This document shows, in pieces, positions 57,874-64,000 of a stretch of DNA of 64,000 bases. Below the pieces are notes generated by a model. The model saw nothing but the letters and a program-made list of their open reading frames with translations, did no database searches and had not been told where the DNA came from. Made by a program: the position numbers and the translations under genes. Source of the DNA: Lachnospiraceae bacterium (lineage in GTDB: Bacteria > Bacillota > Clostridia > Lachnospirales > Lachnospiraceae); the NCBI GenBank assembly GCA_017444015.1, contig JAFSXN010000139.1:1-64000 (forward strand), read 5' to 3'. Position 1 is the first letter of the stretch. Every line of letters begins with the position of its first letter.

Positions 57874-59748
57874 ATGAGCGACTTTATTGTGAATATTATA
57901 CACCGCCCCGAGCTTGCGCCGGAATACGCGGAGAAAGTGACCGGGCAGGGGAAGACCGACGATATCGGGAGGTCCTCTTTGCTCAATGAATCCGAGGAGA
58001 TCTTCCGCTTCCAGCAGGATACGGCGCATAAGAACGGACTGAAAACGACGATCCAGATGACCTACGCTTCGCTGTTTTCCGAGCGGATCATTGAGATGGC
58101 TAAGAAGGATCATAAGGAGTACGGAGACGAGATTGCCCTTTCGCTCTTAGGGCTTCCCTGCAAGCAGTTTCGGGAAAAGTACAAGACGAGGGACTTCTGT
58201 ATCTGGATGTTTGCGATGGATACCAAGAAGCAGATCGTCGACGATGTATTTGAACGGTTTTACGAGGCCTTCGGCTTTTATCCCGAGTCTACCGGCTCCT
58301 ATTATATGGACGCGGAGCTGATCAGCTATATCAGGGAAAAATATCCCGGGGTCAAGTGCGCGGTGGCGACCTGCTGGGAGGAGGGTCCGAAGGCCTATCA
58401 TACCTGCAATAATTCCTGGTATACCTTTATGGACGGGGGGCCCTGGAATCCCTGGATCCCGTCGAAGTACAACACTCACGTTCCGGCCTCTTCTAAAGAG
58501 GACGACAGTGGGATCGTAGCGATCCCGCATCTTTCGAGGGATCTGATCGCCTGCTATGACGGCAACGGCTCAAACTTCGGAACGCATCCGCAGAATGTCC
58601 TCCGCGGGATGATCTATGACAGCAAGACCTGGGAATATCCCTATCTTTACAATATCATCGATCAGTACCGTTCCCTTGAGAAGTACAATAACGGCTACTC
58701 CTATAATATGATGTTTGTCGGACCCGGATGGCTCAACAAGCTGGGCCGGTGGGAGGCTCCCTACGAGCTTCTGAAGAAGTCCTATGAGGACGGGATGGCT
58801 TACTATGGGAAGCTGAAGAAGGAAGGACAGCTTACCGATCTGACTATGGCGGAATTTGCGGATTACTACCGTAAGAAGAAGACCTATACGGAGCCGGAGT
58901 GCGCGCTTTGGAGAGATATCCTCTATGGCTCGACAAAGCAGTACTTCTGGTATCTCGATCCGGATATGCGGGTCGGGATCAATCTGGACCAGGGCGGAGC
59001 GATCTTCGATCTGAGGCCCTATGCGGCAAAGCTTAGTATTCCGGTGGGACTTGATACCGGAAATCCGACGAACGCGTCCTATCCGTTTCTGATTCAGGAT
59101 AAGTACCGGGCCGGTTACTTTACGCACTATGCCGGGGAGGGTACAATTAAGAGCGCAAAGCTTGTAAGAAACGGGCAGGAGGTGGATCTCTGCCTCGAGA
59201 GGACCAAGGGAAGATATTCGAAGCAGGGAAAGGATACGATCCTTACGGTGGATCCGGTGGAAGCGGTTTTTGAGGATCTGACCGTGACGCTGCAAACCGT
59301 TTATACCTTTACCGAGGGAAGCTCCGAGATTAAGATCGAGCGGAAGATCCTTGATATGACCGATGAGGCGGGCAGCGTAATGATCGATGATTATTTTACC
59401 GCCTGCTACGGGACGAATGAGTATTCGGAGGATATGAGTTCTCTGGTACTGGCGGTGGGCAAGGAGAATCCGGAGGGTGATCAAACGGGAAATCAACAGG
59501 AGGCGGACCGCAGGGAGATCGAATACCGTTATCTGGATCGGAAGGAGGAGATGGAGGGCGCGGATTATGCGGAAGCCCTGATTCCTCCGGTCAATACAAG
59601 AGTAAAGCTGCTCTGCAGGGATGAGGCAGCGACCGGCTACATAAGAGAGGGCTACGCGTTTTCTCCGATGTTTACATTGGGATATCGGAAGGAGCTTCGA
59701 AAAGGGGAGGTGCTTACGACATGGCTCAGGCTGGAAAAGGCAAACTGA
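57874..59748 (+). CDS. Unrecognised 624-aa protein, possible carbohydrate-active enzyme
   Basis: I do not recognise a named family. The N-terminal about 330 residues look like an alpha/beta barrel of the kind seen in polysaccharide deacetylase-like or GH57-like folds, with acidic and histidine residues in MDAEL, AVATCWEEG, SRDLIACYDG and FVGPGW. The C-terminal about 250 residues are beta-rich, like a carbohydrate-processing beta-sandwich. No signal peptide, so it is cytoplasmic. It lies between sugar permease genes and GH53, 11 bp after the permease, and overlaps the zinc-ribbon gene. A role in handling the imported sugar is inferred. Confidence 0.7.
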   Translation: MSDFIVNIIHRPELAPEYAEKVTGQGKTDDIGRSSLLNESEEIFRFQQDTAHKNGLKTTIQMTYASLFSERIIEMAKKDHKEYGDEIALSLLGLPCKQFREKYKTRDFCIWMFAMDTKKQIVDDVFERFYEAFGFYPESTGSYYMDAELISYIREKYPGVKCAVATCWEEGPKAYHTCNNSWYTFMDGGPWNPWIPSKYNTHVPASSKEDDSGIVAIPHLSRDLIACYDGNGSNFGTHPQNVLRGMIYDSKTWEYPYLYNIIDQYRSLEKYNNGYSYNMMFVGPGWLNKLGRWEAPYELLKKSYEDGMAYYGKLKKEGQLTDLTMAEFADYYRKKKTYTEPECALWRDILYGSTKQYFWYLDPDMRVGINLDQGGAIFDLRPYAAKLSIPVGLDTGNPTNASYPFLIQDKYRAGYFTHYAGEGTIKSAKLVRNGQEVDLCLERTKGRYSKQGKDTILTVDPVEAVFEDLTVTLQTVYTFTEGSSEIKIERKILDMTDEAGSVMIDDYFTACYGTNEYSEDMSSLVLAVGKENPEGDQTGNQQEADRREIEYRYLDRKEEMEGADYAEALIPPVNTRVKLLCRDEAATGYIREGYAFSPMFTLGYRKELRKGEVLTTWLRLEKAN

Positions 59749-59939
59749 ATTTCAGGTGTCCCTCCTGCTTTGCGAGGGATATCGACGTAGATATGTTTTA
59801 TGACGGGGACAGGAAGGAGTATTACTGTCTTCGGTGTCAGTTTACCGGGACCGAAGAGGATGTCCTTCGCGGCAACGAGGTGATAAGACTTCGGTATAAG
59901 GATATGCTGACGAGGTTTACAAGCTTTGATTTTGATTGA
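59721..59939 (+). CDS. Small zinc-ribbon protein
   Basis: A 72-aa protein with two CxxC pairs (FRCPSC at about 12-15 and YCLRC at about 36-39), spaced as in a treble-clef or zinc-ribbon fold. The start overlaps the preceding gene by 28 bp. The function is unknown; such small ribbons can bind RNA or protein. Confidence 0.65.
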   Translation: MAQAGKGKLNFRCPSCFARDIDVDMFYDGDRKEYYCLRCQFTGTEEDVLRGNEVIRLRYKDMLTRFTSFDFD

Positions 59940-60030
59940 GGCGGAAAACCGCTGGAATAATGGCACGGTCGTGAGCATTGACACGCTAAAAACGCACGTG
60001 TTCTGTATTTGATGCCGTATACTGTGATTT

Positions 60031-60060
60031 CTGGCCCGGGCCGGGGTTTGGGCCCGGGTC
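60031..60060 (+). terminator. G+C-rich hairpin upstream of GH53 gene
   Basis: A GGCCCGGG-rich inverted repeat (CCCGGGCC with GGGCCCGGG) precedes TCGTTAAAA. It probably ends the ABC transcript; the GH53 gene starts about 60 bp downstream. Confidence 0.55.
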
Positions 60061-60122
60061 GTTAAAATGTGAGGAAAGCGGTATAATCTGTTTTAAGATA
60101 GAAAGAAGGAACTTGGATAACC

Positions 60123-61151
60123 ATGAATAAATTTGCATATGGAGTGGATTTCGGCTGGGTCAGCCAGCTGGAATCCATGGGAATACATTGGGTCGATGAG
60201 GCAGGAACGCTTATTGATCCTTATGTTGCGGCAAAACGGCTGGGAGCCGATTCGGTACGGCTTCGTGTCTTTGTGGATCCGCCAAAGAGCGCTTACTGGC
60301 AGAAGCGGGACGGGACGGTCTGTATGTTAGGCTTCTGTGATCCGATGAGTGTCCTTGTTGCCGCGAAGCGTGTGAAGCAGAACGGGATGCGCTTGATGCT
60401 CGATGTGCATTACAGCGATCATTTTGCGGATCCGGAGTATCAGGAGATCCCTTCGGACTGGTTGATGGATAACGACGTTATGCTTGAGCAGAGGGTACGG
60501 CTCCATACTCTAAAGCTCTTATGGATGCTAAAAAGCGAGGGGATCACGCCGGAGTGGATCCAGATCGGGAACGAGATCAATCCGGGGATACTGCTGCCTT
60601 ACGGGAGCCTTTCAGAGCATCCGAAGGACCTGGTGCGGTTTCTGAACGCCGGCTTTGAGGCGGTAAAGGAGGTCGATCCCGCGATCCAGGTAATGATCCA
60701 TCTTTCCAGGCTCTATGATTCTAAGGAGACAGAGCCTTTCCTTGACAATTTCTTTGAAAACGGCGGAAAGACGGATATCCTTGCGTTTTCCTATTATCCC
60801 TACTGGGCGGAGCTGGAAACCAGGGAAAAGACAGGGGAACCTTATACGCACAGCAAAGAAAGCGTAAAGGAAAGGATCAATCGGATTTATAATACCTATC
60901 AAAAGCCGGTGATGATTGCTGAGATCGGGGGCTATGAGTCCGAGCCGGAGGAAACGAGAGGCTTTATTCAAGATACGATCGAGGTATTAAAGGAGCTTCC
61001 CGGGGACAACGGACGGGGGATCTTTTACTGGGAGCCCGAGGTCAACAGCGCGATCCTACCTGACGGCTACCCTCTCGGAGCGGCTGAGCTTGTCGCGGAG
61101 AATACCCTTCGGTTTACGGATGCGCTTTCTGTGTACTCGGAACAGGTGTAA
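60123..61151 (+). CDS. Arabinogalactan endo-beta-1,4-galactanase (GH53)
   Basis: A 342-aa TIM-barrel enzyme. The family blocks are in order: FAYGVDFGWVSQLE at the start, RLRVFVDP, MRLMLDVHYSDHFADP, then acid/base Glu151 in IGNEINPG and nucleophile Glu267 in IAEIGG. It cleaves beta-1,4-galactan side chains of pectin. Unlike most GH53 enzymes it has no signal peptide, so a cytoplasmic role on imported galacto-oligosaccharides is likely. It fits with the ABC system just upstream, though a hairpin separates them. AGAAGGAAC precedes the ATG. Confidence 0.92.
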   Translation: MNKFAYGVDFGWVSQLESMGIHWVDEAGTLIDPYVAAKRLGADSVRLRVFVDPPKSAYWQKRDGTVCMLGFCDPMSVLVAAKRVKQNGMRLMLDVHYSDHFADPEYQEIPSDWLMDNDVMLEQRVRLHTLKLLWMLKSEGITPEWIQIGNEINPGILLPYGSLSEHPKDLVRFLNAGFEAVKEVDPAIQVMIHLSRLYDSKETEPFLDNFFENGGKTDILAFSYYPYWAELETREKTGEPYTHSKESVKERINRIYNTYQKPVMIAEIGGYESEPEETRGFIQDTIEVLKELPGDNGRGIFYWEPEVNSAILPDGYPLGAAELVAENTLRFTDALSVYSEQV

Positions 61152-61287
61152 CAGGATAGTTTTCCGAAGAGTATATGGACGCGGTGACGGAAACTGTGTT
61201 ACAATAAGCTTTTGGAAACAGAATCCTGAAGTTTCTCCAAATGGGGAAGGCATCAAAGAGGGATTCATACACCGTACAGGAGGAAAT

Positions 61288-62580
61288 ATGAGCGGAGGTA
61301 AGGATTTTTCAGGGATCGAGCCCTTTGAACAGAAGGTTTATCTGTCCAGCCCGACCATGCACGGGGAAGAGCTGGAGTATGTAAAGGAAGCTTACGAGAC
61401 AAACTGGCTCTCGACCGTCGGGAAGAATATCAATGAGTCGGAGAGGCTGATCAGCGAATATATCGGCTGCAGGTACGCGGTAGGGCTGGCGTCGGGAACC
61501 TCGGCCCTCCATCTTGCGACAAAGCTTGCGGGAGAGCGGCTTTACGGAACGCCGAAGCCGAACAGGGGAACGCTTTTTGGAAAGAAGGTGTTCTGCTCGG
61601 ACGTGACCTTTGACGCGACGGTCAACCCGGTGGCCTACGAGGACGGAGAAGCGGTCTTTATTGATACCGAGTACGATACCTGGAATATGGATCCGGAGGC
61701 GCTTGAAAAGGCTTTTGAGATCTATCCGGAGGTCAAACTTGTCGTAGCGGCCCATCTTTACGGAACTCCGGCAAAGATCGATGAACTGAAGGCGGTGTGT
61801 AAGAAGCACGGAGCGCTTTTCATCGAAGACGCGGCGGAGTCCCTCGGTGCGACCTATCAGGGAAAACAGACCGGGAGCTTCGGAGATTATAATGCCATCT
61901 CCTTTAACGGAAATAAGATCATTACGGGTTCCAGCGGAGGAATGTTCTTGACGGACTCGAAGGAGGACGCGGAGAAGGTTCGAAAGTGGTCTACGCAGTC
62001 CAGAGAGGCGGCTCCATGGTACGAGCATGAGGAAATCGGCTATAACTACAGGATGTCAAACGTTATCGCAGGTATCATCCGGGGTCAGATCCCGCATCTT
62101 AACGAGCATATCGCGGCAAAGAAGGCGATCTATGGGCGTTACCGGGACGCGTTTTCTGATTTGCCGGTACAGATGAATCCTTACGATAAGGAAAAGTCGG
62201 AGCCGAATTTCTGGCTGAGCTGCCTTTTGATCGATAAAGAGGCCATGTGCAAAACGGTACGGGGCGAGCGGGAAGCGTTGTATATCAGTGAAAAGGGGAA
62301 GACGTGCCCGACAGAGATCCTTGAGGCGATCGCGTCGCTTAATGCCGAGGGAAGGCCGATCTGGAAGCCGATGCATATGCAGCCGATCTACCGGATGAAC
62401 GGTTTTGTAACTAAGAACGGAAACGGCAGGGGACAGAGCAACGCCTATATTGATATGGGAAAAGCGCTGGATGTCGGAGCGGATCTCTTTACGAGGGGCC
62501 TGTGCCTGCCGTCCGATAACAAGATGACCGAGGAGCAGCAGGAGCGGATCATCGAGATCGTGAAAAGGTGCTTTGTATAA
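61288..62580 (+). CDS. DegT/DnrJ/EryC1-type aminotransferase
   Basis: A 430-aa PLP-dependent sugar aminotransferase. The pyridoxal Lys210 lies in SFNGNKIIT; other hallmarks are ETNWLSTVG near residue 35, SGTSALHLA, VAAHLYG and EDAAES. Members aminate keto-sugar nucleotides for glycans such as bacillosamine or perosamine. ATG 61288 with AGGAGG is chosen; a longer frame from 61090 overlaps the GH53 gene and starts with no homologous residues. No other nucleotide-sugar gene lies within the window. Confidence 0.92.
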   Translation: MSGGKDFSGIEPFEQKVYLSSPTMHGEELEYVKEAYETNWLSTVGKNINESERLISEYIGCRYAVGLASGTSALHLATKLAGERLYGTPKPNRGTLFGKKVFCSDVTFDATVNPVAYEDGEAVFIDTEYDTWNMDPEALEKAFEIYPEVKLVVAAHLYGTPAKIDELKAVCKKHGALFIEDAAESLGATYQGKQTGSFGDYNAISFNGNKIITGSSGGMFLTDSKEDAEKVRKWSTQSREAAPWYEHEEIGYNYRMSNVIAGIIRGQIPHLNEHIAAKKAIYGRYRDAFSDLPVQMNPYDKEKSEPNFWLSCLLIDKEAMCKTVRGEREALYISEKGKTCPTEILEAIASLNAEGRPIWKPMHMQPIYRMNGFVTKNGNGRGQSNAYIDMGKALDVGADLFTRGLCLPSDNKMTEEQQERIIEIVKRCFV

Positions 62581-62613
62581 TGAAAAGAAATAAGAAAGTG
62601 GAGCATATGCGAA

Positions 62614-63072
62614 ATGGCCAATAATCTTACGCCGGAGCAGCAGGTGTTATTTGACAGTATTATGGGAAATTCTTCTCAGATGAAGAACCTGAATCCCGTG
62701 ATCGAGATCCCAAAGCCGGAGGAGGTCCTTTCCAGTGATGAGCAGGATCTCTATAACAGTATCATGGGGAAATCCGTCCAGATGCAGAATTATAATCCCA
62801 TGGCGGCGCTCGGCGATATTGCTCCGGCAGCTTCAACAGGCAGGGCAACGTCCTCCCCGCAGACAACATCGGCCTTTTCCTCTGCGCAAACTACTGTCCA
62901 GACAACGCCTGCCTTTTCTTCCGGAGCAGTTCCTGCTCAGACAGCGCTCGCCTTTTCTTCCGGAGCAGCTCCGGTCCAGACAGCACCGGCTCCCGCAGCC
63001 CCCGCGATGGACAGCGGGAAAAAGCTCTCCCAGAGCGAGATCGACGCGCTGATCGCGTCGATGGTGGGGTAG
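62614..63072 (+). CDS. Small protein with C-terminal FliM-like EIDAL motif
   Basis: A 152-aa protein with no known domain. It has two internal repeats, DSIMGNSSQMKNLNP (about 14-28) and NSIMGKSVQMQNYNP (about 48-62), a low-complexity Ala/Ser/Thr/Pro/Gln stretch (about 70-135), and an end KLSQSEIDALIASM. The SQxEIDAL motif is the CheY-P-binding peptide found at the N terminus of FliM and FliY, here at the opposite end. It probably serves as a docking peptide for a CheY- or CheC-like protein. It is 33 bp downstream of the aminotransferase. Confidence 0.65.
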   Translation: MANNLTPEQQVLFDSIMGNSSQMKNLNPVIEIPKPEEVLSSDEQDLYNSIMGKSVQMQNYNPMAALGDIAPAASTGRATSSPQTTSAFSSAQTTVQTTPAFSSGAVPAQTALAFSSGAAPVQTAPAPAAPAMDSGKKLSQSEIDALIASMVG

Positions 63073-63088
63073 ATACTTTTTGCCGATA

Positions 63089-64000
63089 TTATGCTCTTTC
63101 AATTAAGCACGTATGTTTTCCCGATTCTGCGTCATAGTTTATTCCGCAAAGAATGATATTTCCGGCAAAAGGTTTCAGCGCAGCCGTGTATTTTCTGCTC
63201 TTTATCTGACTCAGAGCGCCGCCTGCCGTCCGGTTCCATTTCAACTCTACGACCAGAGCGGGCAGCCTTGAGCCTGAAGCAGGAATAAAGACCACATCAG
63301 CGATTCCTTTGCCGGAGGGCATTTCCTCTACCTTTATATACTTTCCGATCGCGGAAAGGTAAGCGTACTTGATGATCGCCCGCAAAGACTGCTCGTTATT
63401 GTAATACTGGGGAGCGTATTGTTCCTCTCTGATTTCAGAAAGAGTCTTTGCTACCTCTTCGCTATTTCCTGCAATCGTATTGTCTAATACATGATCGGCC
63501 CGTTTCATCAGCCTGATCCAGTGCTTTCCCGTATCCTCTGCTGCAAGAAAATTCCTGAATTCCCGTCGAACCTCCTCGTTTGGGATATGGGCTGTGTTAT
63601 GCTCCGCATTGAAAGTCAGATACCCAAGATGAATGAGGAGCGTTACAACGTCATCCTTCGAGCGGAAGCTTTCCAGATCGTTCTGGAAACCGTCAGTATT
63701 GACGCTGATTTCCGAGCCTGCGATGAAGCTTGCTATGGTTTCCTGCAATCCGTCAAAATCAATTTTAACATAATTCGTCAGCCCCTCAGCCGCGGATGTT
63801 TTTCCCCAGAATGACCGGCAGGCTTTGGCTTTCACAGCGCACATTACAGAATAGGGATTGTAGATCGTGGCAGTGCCTGGCAGTTCATATCCGTCGTACC
63901 AGAAGCTTACCTCGTTAAAGGGCATTCTGTTTTTTCGGCAGACCCTTTTTACCTCCGATTCTGTGAAGCCGGTATACTTTGCGAACGGACCGGGATTTAA
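63089..64000 (-). CDS. AAA-type ATPase with PD-(D/E)XK nuclease-like domain (5' end outside window)
   Basis: The frame is open through base 64000, so the start lies beyond the window; about 303 residues are visible. They show the C-terminal part of the DUF1703/PDDEXK_9 ATPases common in Clostridia and Bacteroidia: FTESEVKRVC, WYDGYEL, the NPYSVM block, and a nuclease-like fold with GIADVVFIP and VVELKWNRTAGGAL (Asp, Glu-x-Lys). The N-terminal AAA part lies upstream. Function of the family is not established; it is often multicopy and linked to mobile or defence-like loci. Confidence 0.85.
   Translation of the reverse strand, partial: LNPGPFAKYTGFTESEVKRVCRKNRMPFNEVSFWYDGYELPGTATIYNPYSVMCAVKAKACRSFWGKTSAAEGLTNYVKIDFDGLQETIASFIAGSEISVNTDGFQNDLESFRSKDDVVTLLIHLGYLTFNAEHNTAHIPNEEVRREFRNFLAAEDTGKHWIRLMKRADHVLDNTIAGNSEEVAKTLSEIREEQYAPQYYNNEQSLRAIIKYAYLSAIGKYIKVEEMPSGKGIADVVFIPASGSRLPALVVELKWNRTAGGALSQIKSRKYTAALKPFAGNIILCGINYDAESGKHTCLIERA

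Noticed and set aside
61090..61287. N-terminal extension of the DegT aminotransferase
   Set aside because: The extension overlaps the GH53 gene and is basic and non-homologous; ATG 61288 has a strong AGGAGG site and begins the family-like sequence.

Overview
The window looks like chromosome of a Gram-positive anaerobe of the Lachnospiraceae type (Bacillota, Clostridia). The signs are the secG-rnr-smpB-ssrA order, a class B sortase, lipobox-bearing solute-binding proteins followed by Ala/Glu-rich linkers, a YesL-family protein, a flagellin lysine methylase, Rpn-type and DUF4143 gene debris, a PD-(D/E)XK ATPase, and many genes for plant polysaccharides. Base composition is near half G+C by eye. 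No gene names the genus, so this is inference.

Layout. 1-4.1 kb: end of a tryptophan operon (trpB partial, trpA, trpD) and mtnA. 4.1-5.9 kb: a MerR-type regulator overlapping a HipA-like kinase, behind five tandem 10-bp repeats in the promoter. 6-10.2 kb: sortase B, secG, an N-terminally short RNase R, smpB and tmRNA. 10.2-11.6 kb: a decayed region with an Rpn-nuclease remnant, a DUF4143 ATPase remnant, a probable small RNA gene, and two copies of a 103-bp inverted-repeat element. Two more copies lie at 6.9 and 16.7 kb. 11.7-16.6 kb: sugar ABC transporter, GH43 enzyme and YesL-like protein. 16.8-25.1 kb: four tightly packed signalling genes: a tandem-sensor hybrid histidine kinase with HPt, a lone receiver, a DUF362 protein, and a sensory [FeFe]-hydrogenase-like protein fused to a degenerate GGDEF and an apparently intact EAL domain. 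25-28.5 kb: an SDR, tRNA-Val, an internally deleted GGDEF protein and a PHP phosphoesterase. 28.5-39.5 kb: a uronate catabolic cluster (uxaC, SDRs, split uxaA, RraA-like, TRAP transporter, enolase-superfamily dehydratase, LacI regulator) with two identical operator-like sites exactly 200 bp apart. 39.6-46.1 kb: CDF transporter, YkvI-like protein, FliB, a CW_7-bearing metalloprotease lipoprotein and a MATE exporter. 46.2-61.2 kb: two more sugar ABC systems with GH31, GH53, an unrecognised 624-aa protein, and a hybrid kinase lacking its phospho-acceptor histidine. 61.3-64 kb: a DegT aminotransferase, a small protein ending in a FliM-like EIDAL motif, and a truncated PD-(D/E)XK ATPase.

How it fits together. 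The main theme is uptake and breakdown of plant-derived carbohydrate: three ABC systems and one TRAP system, each next to enzymes or sensors. In three of the transport operons a stable hairpin follows the binding-protein gene, which would favour excess binding protein over permease. The second theme is signalling. The strongest candidate for an undescribed system is the 16.8-25.1 kb operon, which may link extracellular sensing and H2 or redox state to cyclic-di-GMP breakdown. All functions are read from sequence motifs; no database search was run.
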